A stretch of 64,000 bases of DNA. It comes from Ophthalmolycus amberensis. Lineage: Eukaryota > Chordata > Actinopteri > Perciformes > Zoarcidae. The notes under the pieces were generated by a model. That model searched no databases, had not been told where the DNA came from, and saw only the letters and a list, made by a program, of their open reading frames with translations. The stretch covers positions 1,797,001-1,861,000 of the forward strand of contig JAFEUB010000846.1 of NCBI GenBank assembly GCA_024529925.1, read 5' to 3'. Position 1 is the first letter of the stretch; each line of letters opens with the position of its first letter. Positions 26,001 to 37,520 of this stretch are shown here, one piece after another. A program made the translations under genes and the position numbers.

Positions 26001-28923
26001 TTCGATATTTACGATTCTACTGTACATGGCTACTTTTTCAAAAGTTAAAACAAGCAGTCAGATAAATCGGAACTCCCTTTATATGTAGAAAGTGCTTTCA
26101 AAAATCTGATTAAAACTGTTAATAATATAAAAAGTGTGTGTGAACCACCTCAGCACATTACAAAAACAAAACAAAAAATTATTCTGCAGTGCATTCCAAA
26201 TGGATCTGTAATCTACAGAAATAAGGTTTTCACATAGAAGCTTCAGGGCATTGAATGCTTATGGCATTTTACACTGCAAGAATTAGCCTAGCGGTTAGCT
26301 GACTTTTCCTTACGCATAGCCCCTCTACTCCTACATGGTTTAAGTCCCTGTATCTCCTGACAGAACAACACCACAGTTACATTTCAACCTGCATGCACAT
26401 TGTTTTCGCTGCATCGATGCAGAGTCGTTCACGTCGGCATCGCAATGCATCTCAGAATCGAAACATTTTACCTCCTCTGTCGAATGCGCTTGCTTTTAGT
26501 GTATGGTTGTTCATGTGAGCGTGCCCCACTGACTAGATCACGGCTGCCGCTCTGCAGAAGCGTAGCACCCACCCTCTCGCTTGTATTGTAAGCACTGTTG
26601 GCACCGTAAACTTCGAGCCGCCGGCTCAGCCGTCACCATGTTGTGAGCTGTTAAGAGGCAATAGAAATGCTCCCAGTCGATGATTATTCAAAAATCTATG
26701 CTTTATAATTGATTGTTTGCAGCCCTATCATTCAAAATGTTAACTTCTCTATGTTCTCTTGTGCGCTTAAGAGGCCGCATGATTCCAGACGACCTGGATG
26801 AAAAGATAAAGCTGGCACAATCTCAGGTAAATTCACTGGCCTTCAGTAACTACTAAGATGTAACGCATGTTCTGGTTTTACGGTCTCTTGTATTGGTTTT
26901 AACAATAATTATCCACAAAGTTGAACTAACCATAAAACACTTTGTACATCTTGCAAACCGGAGAGCAGCAAGTGCAAGAAGGCTTTGTTCATTTTCGGTT
27001 TGTGTCTACCAGGGTGCAGTGCCATTCTTTGTAAGCTGCACGTCAGGGACCACAGTGCGAGGTGCGTTTGACCCACTGGACCGCATAGCTGATGTCTGCG
27101 AGAAACACAAGCTCTGGATGCACATAGACGTGAGTCATCCTGTCGAAGACAAATCCATGCCTGTTGATAAGCTTCTGTTGTATTTGTTCAAATTTAAGAA
27201 CATGCAGAGATTTGTCTGTTTTGTTGTGTTTTTCAGGCGGCCTGGGGAGGGAGCGTCCTCTTTTCCAAGCAACACAGTCATCTGATGAAAGGGGTTCACA
27301 GGTATTAATATGCATGCCAGAAATAGCATGTTTCATTTTGAGTAAGGCCACATTTTGTGCCGATATGGTCATATAGAGATATAGACAACATAGCTTATGA
27401 TGTGGGTGTTTTTATGTGTCTGTGAAAAGAGCAAATTCGGTAGCCTGGAATCCACACAAGATGCTGGGGGCTGGACTGCAGTGCTCTGTCTTGCTACTAC
27501 AGGATACCACGGTTTGAGGCTACAGCATGACTACACAAAATAAAGGTCTAGTGTTTCAAAAAAAATCCTTTGACAATCAGTCATTTCTTCTTGTCCTCAG
27601 AACTTGTTGAAGAAGTGCCACAGTGCCGACGCCACATACCTCTTCCAGCAAGACAAGTTCTATGATGTGAATCTGGATGTCGGGGATAAGTCAGTGCAGT
27701 GCAGCCGCAAGGTTGACTGTCTGAAGTTCTGGCTGATGTGGAAAGCGGTTGGCTCCATTGGCTTTACCGAGCGTGTGGACAAAGCTTTTAGCCATGCAAG
27801 GTAGGCATGCAGCTGTAGCACAACACGAGCCTGGCGAAGGTTGAGACAAGCAGCAAATTCCAAATGATCTAATTCCATATTACATTACAGTCATTTAGCA
27901 GATGCTTTTATCCAAAGCGACTTACAATTCAGATTCTATCACATTTCTACACCGTAGGCACAGCTACGGGAGCAATTTTTTGGGGTTAAGTGTCTTGCTC
28001 AAGGACACATTGACATGCAACTAGCAGAGCTGGAGCCGGGGATCGAACCACCGACCCTCTGATTGAAGGACGGCCCTGCTCTCCACTTAGCCAGAGTCGC
28101 CCCATATGAGGTGTAGGCTAATTTGAAAGCACTGCAATTTATCTAGTTTTCATGTTATAAGCTTTTCAGTGAGTTGGCTTATTTAGAGCTTTCGTAATAT
28201 AAACATTAAGGAAGAAGGATCATTTGGGTCTATGTTGCACAGCAGGTTAAGATACTTGTAGGCTTCTTTTGACATCTAATCCCCCCCATTTTCCTCATCT
28301 TTGCTAACCATTGAGTTATGATCCAAGCCAACAGGAAGTGAAAATGTATAACATCTCTCCTGCAGATATCTGGTGGAGCAAATGAAGAAAAGAGAGGGGT
28401 TTCACCTTTTGCATGAGGTAAGTAAATATCTCAAGCATCCTGACAAAGATAAGGTGTTTTTCTCGTTGAAAAATGTTTATCACCTGTGTTTGTTTGTCTC
28501 CATGGACAGCCAGAGTTTGTGAATGTGTGCTTCTGGTTCATACCACCCAGTATGAGGGGGAAGGAAGGGAGCGCAGATTACCAGGACAGACTGACAAAAG
28601 TAAGTTTCTGTATCAGTGGACTGGGAAAGACTAAAGACAACACACACACAAACATGATGGCCACCATCTTCAAGTATGTGCAACACATCTGAATCAAACA
28701 GTTAACTCTGTGTGTGTGTGTGCGTGCGTGTGTCTTTTTGTTCTTAAAGGTAGCTCCGGTCATCAAGGAGCGCATGATTAAGCAAGGCACCATGATGGTG
28801 GGCTACCAACCTTTGGGAAACAAGGTCAACTTCTTCCGCATGGTTGTTTTCTCTCCGCTGCTTTCCCAGAAAGACATGGACTTCTTCATTGACGAAATTG
28901 AAAGACTGGGAATTGACTTGTGA
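20025..28923 (+). CDS. csad: Cysteine sulfinic acid decarboxylase, complete, 14 coding exons
   Basis: This PLP-dependent decarboxylase converts cysteine sulfinate to hypotaurine, the main route to taurine. Exons: 20025-20049, 20143-20282, 20367-20493, 21773-21863, 24581-24803, 25700-25779, 26772-26826, 27013-27129, 27237-27301, 27430-27511, 27601-27800, 28366-28417, 28510-28599, 28750-28923. Phases join without error, giving 506 residues (human about 493). Landmarks are VCEWKEPEEL near the N-terminus, GDGLFCPGGSASNMYA, SGTTVRGAFDPLDRIADVC, and the PLP lysine in AWNPHK (about K318). The C-terminus is IERLGIDL. The start ATG sits in GAAGAGATGG; the frame stays open upstream, so an earlier start is possible. 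Introns 3 and 4 hold a hAT element and a LINE, and intron 11 a SINE. Candidate AATAAA signals lie at about 29113-29135. The acceptor before 27430 is purine-rich and weak. Confidence 0.95.
20508..21694. mobile_element. Non-autonomous hAT element, copy 2, in csad intron 3
   Basis: The terminal inverted repeats CAGTGGCGGCTGG and CCAGCCGCCACTG are perfect. The 8-bp target-site duplications CTGCTGAG (20500-20507 and 21695-21702) are identical, which fixes both ends exactly. The element starts only 14 bp after the splice junction of csad exon 3. Inside are a short tandem array of AGAGCACGAGC-type units (about 21437-21500) and a 32-nt inverted repeat (21246-21277 with 21381-21412). There is no transposase ORF. 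Apparent ORFs are not conserved in frame between the two copies. Confidence 0.95.
22929..24213 (-). mobile_element. 5'-truncated L2/Rex-type LINE in csad intron 4, antisense
   Basis: The minus strand from 24210 to 23275 encodes a reverse-transcriptase C-terminal half. It shows GVPQGSILGPLLFNIY, the catalytic YADDTQIY box, and LVYKALNGLGPKYISDLL further on. The last part (to about 23139) continues in another frame, so one frameshift lies near 23325-23340. The 3' tail ends in the common fish motif seen on the plus strand as CAAGGCAAGTTTATTTGTAT with repeated CAAGG units (22929-22948). The endonuclease and 5' RT regions are absent. The element is dead, and antisense to csad. Confidence 0.9.
27880..28105 (-). 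mobile_element. tRNA-derived SINE in csad intron 11, antisense
   Basis: Read on the minus strand, the segment opens with a tRNA-like head. It has a box-A-like TGGCTAAGTGG and a box-B-like GGTTCGATCCC. It continues with the conserved fish SINE core GTCCTTGAGCAAGACACTTA, and ends in the motif seen on the plus strand as TTACAGTCATTTAGCAGATG. It lies between the exons ending at 27800 and starting at 28366. Confidence 0.8.
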
Positions 28924-30139
28924 GCAAAACCCACCCTACAAGATGTGTACCCCTTGACTATCTAGAATGCAGGGTTATGCACAGAGCTTGCCATAATAAT
29001 GTCTCAAATTGTAACAAACAACCAAACTGTGATTTGATCGATTAAGACAGTTGTGATGATATATGGAGAGATTCTAAACCCTGAAATCTGAAGACAAAAA
29101 AACAAAAAATGAATAAATAAATAACCAAATAAAGGGTCACTTTCTTCATAAATGTCAAGAAATAAAATAATTGGGACTTCATTTGAATTGAATTGAACTT
29201 GTCTGTGGCCTTTATTGTCAAGGTGTTTTGAACCATTTCAAGTGAATTAAGCAACTGTTCAAATTGGCTCTGTTCACTTTCTTTGAAACAATTTTTGCAC
29301 AACTGGAGAACTGGATGTGTCCTTTAATATTTCACCTTTTGTCCACGGTACAGTTTCTGAATGGAAGGCTTTCATTCAAGTTTCAAGTTATTTATGATAG
29401 AACGCAGATTAATTTCAGAAGCAGTCATTGTCGATAAGAATCTTGGATCTCAAACTTGCTGCAACAATGGTAATTAAATATGTAAAGTAAAATGAAACTA
29501 AATGAGAATCTGAGACATATATTAGTGCAAGTTAGAATATAGCACCATTTTATGTCTTGGATTCTCATTTTGTTTTTTTAGAGACTGTCAGATGATCCCC
29601 CTTATTTGCCTTCATAGCTGTATGGCTGCAACCACCGATTATTTTCATGTTTTGTATCCTAAAACATCAGAAAACGGTAAAAAAAATAATCCCATCACAC
29701 TTTCTATTGCTTGGTGTGGTGGCTTGAAATGTCTTGGTTTCTCTGACCAACAGTCTCACAGTCATCAAAGATTGTTCATTATAATGTACGACTAGGTGGA
29801 AGGAGTAATAGAGTATGGTACGCAAATAGAAATATACCGTAGTTACATTATAGAAAATGTATTCAAGTAAAAATGTCGGCTATTTGAGTAAAAGTAAAAA
29901 GAAAGTAGGTAGGTACTGTGTTTTATTCGAAAAAGGAGGGGGGGGGTGTATAAAAATAAGACATGCAAAATGGGATGTCATTAAGTGTCAACTTATACAC
30001 AAGTGGAAAACATCAGCAACAAGACCCCTTCTGTCAAAACCAACAGATGGGCATTCTGTAGTCCATAAAACTGATTATCAATTATACAAATAGACAACTT
30101 GCTTCCTCAGTAGCCTCAAAGAACCAAAATAGACAATGA
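28924..30139. other. csad 3'UTR and intergenic DNA
   Basis: The csad 3'UTR probably ends near the cluster of AATAAA signals at about 29113-29135. The remainder is AT-rich and non-coding, with short LINE-tail-like motifs near 29176-29225. On the minus strand an AATAAA at 29927-29922 could serve the relic described at 30140-30440. Confidence 0.45.
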
Positions 30140-30440
30140 TCAGACAATTAAGCTGCGGCACCCTGTAAGTTTTGAACACCCGAAGTCCTCTAAAATCTGC
30201 TCAATGTTCAACTTCTCTAGTCGGTCATTCTCACAGCAACCAGTCCACTCTCTGGTCCCACAGGCTCATCGAATTCAAAACGTTTAGGAGTTGAGTGAGG
30301 CTCATCAGGGATTAACAATCTCAAACAGCCCTCACTCACCTCACGGAAGGTATAAATTCCTCAGTGGAGGATGCACCAGACCATGGATTTAGCATGTTAG
30401 CCAGACCCAGAGTGCCCCTTCTGTACAGTTCACGAAATTG
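30140..30440 (-). pseudogene. Unidentified frame-broken coding-like relic
   Basis: Three neighbouring stretches on the minus strand each read as convincing protein, but in different frames. They are: about 30430-30370 (contains GLANMLNPWSGASSTEEF), about 30372-30229 (contains PHSTPKRFEFDEPVGPESGL, stop at about 30229) and about 30240-30140 (contains DRLEKLNIEQILEDFG, then a stop). Codon-like composition runs through all three, so at least two indels seem to have broken one older frame. I do not recognise the protein. A retroelement gag-like origin or a decayed host gene are both possible. No intact ORF or promoter is visible. Confidence 0.4.
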
Positions 30441-30849
30441 TGGTTGTGTCACTTAGCGGGGCTCGCGGGTGGTGGTGCATTAAATCAGATAAGTAAGATA
30501 GATGCAGACACACCTGCAGCTTCTGAATATCAATCAATTCAATGTGATTTTATTGGCATGGAAGTTTAAAAACAAAAAAACAAACAAAACAAGTTTTCCA
30601 TTCTGATTTGAACACAGTTTATCGAGACTTTTTCATGTGACTTTTGTTTTTACTTTGTAACAGATGCAACTTTAAATGTAGTGAAGTGCTTCGTGTGATA
30701 AATAGTAACGTAACTTTTCTGGGATAAAAATTAAATGATCGATTTTTTTAACGTTATAGGGAAAAAACGAATTTGTTGCCATAACGAGAGTATATTTAAT
30801 TCGCTATTTCCAATGTCTGCAATTAAATGATTTAAATGTCGATTAATAA

Positions 30850-31050
30850 TGTCATCCATGGGCTCACTCCCTCACAGCTATGGCCGCATATGTGGGTCGT
30901 TGAGCTTCGGTCACGTGACAAGGCGTTTGGCCAATCACCACTCGCTCCGGGGAGCACTTCCGGTGGCGTTTCCTGTCAGTGTTTGTAAACTGAGAAAAAA
31001 TTGGAAGTGCGACAAAAAATAATAACCTACAAAACTCTAAAAATCGAAAG
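30850..31050 (+). promoter_or_regulatory. znf740: znf740 promoter and 5'UTR exon
   Basis: A CpG-richer stretch holds a palindromic E-box, GTCACGTGAC (30910-30919), a CCAAT box (30931-30935) and an ETS-type CACTTCCGG (30955-30963). These are followed by a leader without ATG that ends in a consensus donor, CGAAAG|GTAAGT, at 31050/31051. E-box, CCAAT and ETS are the usual set of TATA-less housekeeping promoters. The transcription start is inferred, not seen. Confidence 0.65.
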
Positions 31051-33516
31051 GTAAGTGGTCGCTTTGCACACGAATTTCCTTAGCAACTATTGACAACATC
31101 TCACGATCAGCTACGTGTCTGTTTGTAGCCGGTGAAGGAGATGTTATTTGGCGGTCGGCGCTGAGCCTGCACCGCACGCCCTGCCTGGCTGTTGTTGTGT
31201 TGTCTGGGGCGCGGGTGGGGGGGGTCAGTCATACAAGAGTTGTACCAAAACCCAACTCCTGGCTAGCTAGCTAGCAGGTTAGCCTTTTCTGTTTCATTCA
31301 GCAGAGCCTCTCAGCATGCTTCACATTGTTCAACCTATTGTCTAAACATCGCCTCCCCCCCGTGGTCTCGAGATAGAGTCCCGCTTGATTAGTGAAGCTC
31401 ATTTGTTCGGAGATGACCGCTTTTTCAACAGAAACTCGTAACAAACCAACGTTTGCAGGATTAGTCGCTAGCTAGCTCACTTGTGCACAAATGCACCATT
31501 TTATAAAACGGCCATCGTGTTTGTTTTTGCGAGATCATAAACCACACGCTTACAAATGAGAGTGACGCACATCCCGATCCGTTTCAATTCATGGCTAGAT
31601 ACAAGAAAACATCTTCCACTGAAGTGAGCAATAGGCTAGTTGTGTTTGTTTACTATCAAAGCTTTTGTGCATGGGCTGTGTATATCCATCTGCTGTGTAA
31701 TTTTCAATTCCACAAAAAACTGCAATAATCGTAATGCTCCCTGTGGTTTATCAGTCAATGAGTAGGTCTGTGTGTTGTGGTTTTATGTTAATTTGTCTGG
31801 GAAATCATTTTTATATCAAATATACAGCTTTCCAGAGCCATGGATTAACCACTCCCCGCTGAGTTTATGGCCATTCTCTTTAATTTAAAGGACAAACTGC
31901 TTGATATTTTGACCGTGTTCAGGTGTTGTATGCTCAACTCAAACCAAGAGTTAGTCCTATTTTCCAGATTCATTGTGAAGTGTGTAGGGTCTAGAAACAG
32001 CTGTTTTGTGTTCTACATTTAAAACAATGTGTTGTAACAGCCACACAAAGCATTAAAATAGCTATCCCACATACTTACGGATGCAATAAGTAATGAATGT
32101 GTCTCAGTCTCTAGTTCAGTAAGTACGAATTAACTGCTCAAGAAGTCAGACACTTTCTCAGGTATTAGAGGTATTATTGCTAACATCATTTGGCTGTTTA
32201 AATAAGTAAAGTACAACATAAACGCCCACTGACTGAAGGTAATAGAGCAAACATGGAAGATGAGAAAAATTCCCTTACAAATGTTTGTTGTACGTTACAA
32301 ATATATATACACAATGTCTTCGTCTTATTATTAGTTATTTTTACACGATACCTATTAATTCCAAGAAAATACTGTGGTGTTCGACCATTATCATGCAATG
32401 CCTTAGAATTGCACCACAGGTCATTGAGTCATGGGCTGCACAACTCATTTTAATTTGATCAGAATCGTTACATGGTCGTTGTCGTGCTGCCGAGACGTCC
32501 CGGCCTTCACATCTTATTCTACAGATGTAAGAAAACATCTTTGTTTGATACAAATCCTTGCAAAAATCACACCTCAAACATTTTAATGTTTTAAAATGAT
32601 CGCAAATAATATCACAATTGCAATATCAGTCAAAATATTCGCAATTGCATATATTTTTTTCAAAATTGTCCTCATGGAGTAGATAATCATTGCACCTGTA
32701 ACCTCAGTGCCAGGTTTGATTGCCCAAAATCCAGTTCACTGTATTAATCGAAAACATCCGATCATTGCCTGTATTACATTTTATGATGGCCATAATAATT
32801 TAATATACGGTAGATAAAACTGTGCTTACAGCGCACTTGCTGCTCTCAAACAGCAGCTTTTTTTTTAATACTTGTCTTTTATATATTTCAGTATTATAAA
32901 GGCTTTATGTATTTTGCTTTATTTTATTTTTTCCCGTTTTCCCATTCGATGTTTCTTTTGCTTTCTGTCGACCCTGGAACATGGCATGCACCAAACCATT
33001 GGGGCTTTCTTGCCTGAAACCTGCGCATAAGAGTGCTGGACCTACATTTTTGGTCATAAATCCAGATTTGGTGATTGGTAAAAGTCATTAAATCAATCTG
33101 GATTTCTAGCTCCTCATTGCGGCATGTAAAAATGTTAGCCTCATGTTGTCATGCCTCTACTTTCAGGCTTTGGCCCCAGAGGATTTGGGTGGGTGTGGTC
33201 TCTTCTGTTACCCCTCATCCTAAGTGAAGCCCCCTCTGTTCCCACAAACACACACGCATTCAAACCCCCGACGATGACACACCATTCTAACAACTCTGTT
33301 CGAGACCATATGAAATGGGTCAGTGGAAGTCTCTTCACCATCATGTTTTTAGCTTGTAATCCCAATCCTAATGCCAGTGCATTTCTCTGTAACTCTCATT
33401 ACTCAACTCCCATTACTCAACTCCTTCTCATTCCCCTGACTCCTCGTCTCTGTGAGGAGTCCTGCGCCGCGCCCCCCCTCCCTCTTTCTGCTCTGACATG
33501 GTGTTTGTATTGCCAG
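31051..33516 (+). other. znf740: znf740 intron 1
   Basis: The stretch runs from the donor at 31051 to the acceptor TTTGCCAG at 33516. It is AT-rich, without repeats I can name. An open frame at 33151-33516 reads into the first coding exon, but it has no donor or conserved-looking protein, so I treat it as intronic. I see no other gene in it. Confidence 0.6.
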
Positions 33517-33552
33517 GCTGGGTTGCTGGGCTGCGAGGCGGTGCTCTCCAGC

Positions 33553-35363
33553 ATGGCCCTGATGCAAGCCAACAACATCCCAGGCCAAAAGAGGATGATG
33601 TCACCGTTGGGTCAAGGGCACAGGTCCAGTCCCGAGAGCCACCAAACCCACTCGCAGCACAGCCACAACCACCACGGACACCAGGTTCACCATGGACAAC
33701 CCCACCACAGTAACATGGGCCACCCTTCAGCTGGGAGCTGTCCACCCTTGGTATGAGAGAGAAGCCTGTTAAAGCTGTTAGTGCTGACTGTTATTTCTTT
33801 GCTTTCATGAACACAATTTAAGTTGGTAATTGTGAAATGCTGACACATTCATGGAGTAATTATAATTTCTCCTATGAACTTTTTTAAATATTGCAATATT
33901 TTTTAATAAATTGTCATTCATTATGTGTTCATACATCAGCCCGCCCACAGGAGGAGTTCTAGTTGTTGGCAAATACATGAATACCTGCTCACAGCTACAC
34001 TATAGTGAACCATTTAGTCTATGTTTATACACGGCGTATAGACGGGGTTGAAGTATTATCCTGTATATATACCTGTGTGTTTACGTTACTCACTACCGTT
34101 TCTTCCTTCAAAAGCTGATACGAAAAGACGGGGATTATCACTCATCAAGAATGATGGATGGAAAGGACATGCAAGCAAACCAGAATATGCAACCCAAGAA
34201 GAAGCACAGAAAATCAGGGTCATCCAGCAAAGTGAAGGTGGAGGTAAGGATGGTTACAAAGCTACAATTTTAGGAATACACGCCAAAGTGCAGAGATCTA
34301 CCCTTGATCATCAGCTCTCTTTCAACTAATTTTGTCGTTGTCGTTAGCATTTACTTCCACAAATCGATATGAGCGATGACAGTTCCTTGAAAGTCCAGAA
34401 GAACTTCATCTGTGACCACTGCTATGGAGCTTTCCGGAGTAGCTACCACCTCAAGCGACACATCCTTACACACACAGGTGAGAACTCACAGCGCACGTCT
34501 TCAATGCTGTCTTTCTCACTCTTCTACGTGTGGTGGTTAGATATGGGAAACGGGGTAGTGTTATGAGTAATGAGTCCACTATTCAGCCAGTGAAGCACTC
34601 TTCTTAAATTCCATCGCTTATTTTAAACTACAAATAAAAGCACAGACTCAAACCTTCTTAAATGATTTGAAGAACTAAATTGGGCGTGTACAGTTGTTTT
34701 AATGTATAGTATTTATGTTTTTAATTTGTTATAATGCCGTATACCTATTTCTCCCTGTCCTCACTCTTCTTTGTGTGAAAGTTGGTCCTGTGTTAGTCCA
34801 CATGTGTGTGCAGCTCTTTTGGCCAAGGACTCGCAAAAAAGAGATTCAAAATGACTAATTAATTAAAAGAATATCTTGCCTCCAGTGAAATAGTGAGACT
34901 TGATATATATACTGCTAAATGGTCGGCTTGTGTTCACAGGAGAGAAGCCATTTGCTTGTGACGCGTGCGACATGCGGTTTATTCAGCGTTACCACCTGGA
35001 CAGACACAAGCGGGTGCACAGCGGAGAGAAGCCGTACCAGTGTGATCGCTGCCATCAGGTTAGCCGTTGTTTCAGTTTGGCTTATATGCTTCACGTTTCC
35101 ATTTTGTACTTTTAGGTTTCTGCATTTTAGTCAGGCATCAAATAAATCCATCTGTCAGCATTGTCGGTATGATTACTCTGCTAACTGAAACGCACGTCTT
35201 TCCTTGCCTCCAGAACTTCTCCCGGACAGACAGGCTGCTGAGACACCGGCGCCTGTGTACAGTGGGGATGAGCAAAGAGGAAAGCCAGTTCTCACAGGAT
35301 GCATCCGCCCATCCAGCTTCCTGGAGCCCCCTACAGCCTTCCAACAACCGTCTGACTGTCTGA
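33553..35363 (+). CDS. znf740: Zinc finger protein 740 homologue
   Basis: This is a nuclear C2H2 zinc-finger protein, presumably a DNA-binding regulator. Coding exons 33553-33750, 34115-34243, 34348-34477, 34940-35058 and 35214-35363 join in phase to give 241 residues (human about 193). The N-terminus (MALMQANNIPGQKRMM) resembles the human SKKMML segment. It is followed by a His-rich tract (residues about 30-58) and a basic block, KKKHRKSGSSSKVKVE. Three fingers follow: CDHC...HILTH, CDACDMRF...HKRVH and CDRCHQNFSRTDRLLRHRRLC. The last has Cys in place of the final His, as in human ZNF740. TGEKPF and SGEKPY linkers are intact. The start is the first ATG in the exon after a leader exon that lacks ATG; the reading frame is open upstream of it. 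Confidence 0.93.
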
Positions 35364-37520
35364 CCCTCCGCTCCCCACAGAGACCCTACAGACAGCAGCC
35401 TGCAGCTCAGTAATGTCACACGTTAGAGCTCTACAGTACTGTAAGCTGAAAACAGCGTTGCTTAATCACAACCAAACTTTACTTTTGCTCTCGCCAGCTC
35501 ATTCACAGAGCTCGATAATGGATTTTTATATTTTTTTAATCTACTGTTCCATTTACAACACAGACAAAAGGGGAAGGACTAATTCATGATCTTGGACAAC
35601 AGGTCTTGGTACTACTATGGCAATAACTGAATTAAAAATGCACACGGCTCCTTTTATCTGAAAGGTTGCAGGTATTTCTTTTGCTATTGCTGCCGAGGGA
35701 TTGCAAGTATTTTTGACTGTGTTGACTGTCACCGTATCGCGCAGCATCTCTTAGGTTCTCTCCTTTTGACCTGCAAACAAACCCAGTGCTGGCCTCTACT
35801 CCACCTGGACAGTTCACTAAAGGACACACACACACACACAACTGTGTAGCTTCTCAGTGTTCAACTTCTCCTCATTTTGTGTTCCTTACGCGACTAATTC
35901 TGCACCAGCTACTGCTCAAAGGTCACAGCAGACTCGTGGTCCTATTCAATACTGAAGGTGTGCGTAACACATCTGAAATTCAATTTTATGTAATTTTTTT
36001 ACAACAGTGATCTAAGCATGAATCGGGCTTATTACAGAGTAGAATGCAACTGGTATTCCATTTTCACTTCATGTAGAAGATCACCTCTTACGTGCTATTC
36101 GCCTCGCTGTAAAACTGGATTACAGATGATGTGTACAAACAGGTGGAAACACACTAAAAGTTAACTAGATGCTCCTGAAATGTAAAATGTCCAACTAATG
36201 TTGGCATTAGTTAAGTTGTGTAGCGACTGTTGGCTTACAATCCTCACTGTTCTACCTTGTTTTAAAGGGGTTTGTCCTGACTGTCTATATATTACACTGT
36301 TGAAATACAGGTTTCGTAGGAAGAGCCGAGGGCTTTTTTTATGCTCTTGGAAAAAAAAAAAAAAGTTACTGAGCTTCTTTATCCTTTAATGACTGGATGT
36401 AGAAACCGCCTGTCTGTTGAAGAAATTAGAAATGAAGGTGCCTCTGTAATAACCCGCTCAATATAAATTGTTTTTACTGTCTCTCTGTTCCCACAAACAA
36501 CTGTCAGTCTTGTTTTTTTTCCTGCTGAGCGTTTATAGATCTTCCTGAATTTGAAAACGTCCGTCCTTTCAAATGTATTTTGGTAAGTGAGGCGGGACAG
36601 CGTGTGATCAGAAATCCTGGGATTTACCCTGAAAGCCCTTGAGAGTATGTCAGCACTCAACTCAATTAAAACTAGTCCAAGGCCTAAAGTTAACTTCAGC
36701 TGGAGGTACTGGGGAAATGTGGTGCAGATTAGTCCAATTCAGAGCCCCGATCAATTCAAACAAAGTATTTTTTGGTTCATCCCCAGAGTCCGAGAGCTCT
36801 CCTCTGTCTTGACCTAACTGAATGTGATCTGAACACAGTGCCATGTCATTTCATCGCCAGGTTAACCGTGAGCGTCTTCAATGAAGATGACGAGCTGTGG
36901 ACAGGGGAATACACGGTCCGCGTGGTGTTTTGTAAAGTGATAACCTACATGATGTTATTTTTAGGCCTCTGTAAGATGAAGTCAGACTGTAAACACTGGA
37001 CTGAAGATGTTAGCTCAAATGTAGAGGATCGTATTGTAGACTGGTACTTCTGCTGTCAGACTTTTAGATTATGTAAAGGGAGTTTGGGGCCTACCACTGA
37101 GTTGACTTTTTATGAAGTTAATATATATTTAAATTGTATTAGGGGTAGAGAATAGTATGTATGGGACCTACACTTCAAAAGAAAATCAAAGTATTTACAA
37201 AGTTATAATCCTTAGTCTGATGATTTCTTATGACAACTGAAAAGTCGTCTCTCAACTTGCTATTAGGAGTCAAATAAAAGCTGCCACTCTTGCTTTGTTA
37301 GTATAGCAGCCATGATTAGTCAGCATATTTTTTTCTTTTGCATGTATTTGTTGGATCTTCTCTACATTTTGTTTTGGAAAGGAGTATTTTTTATGTGAGC
37401 CCCACCTTTTTCTGTCATTTCAGGGGTGAAGTGAAATCTATTTTGACTCAGTCAATCATTCTGTAGTGAACGGAGTTTTAGGGCCCCAAGTCTCAATAAA
37501 GCTGTTACACTTTTTAAACA
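35364..37520 (+). other. znf740: znf740 3'UTR (probable)
   Basis: The stretch follows the znf740 stop. It is AT-rich, without coding signal or introns, and has AATAAA signals at about 37273-37278 and 37495-37500, either of which could end the transcript. The assigned length is inferred. Confidence 0.5.

Noticed and set aside
33151..33516. In-frame open extension upstream of the first znf740 coding exon
   Set aside because: A polypyrimidine-rich acceptor (TTTGCCAG) separates it from the exon, it resembles no ZNF740 N-terminus, and no upstream donor joins it.
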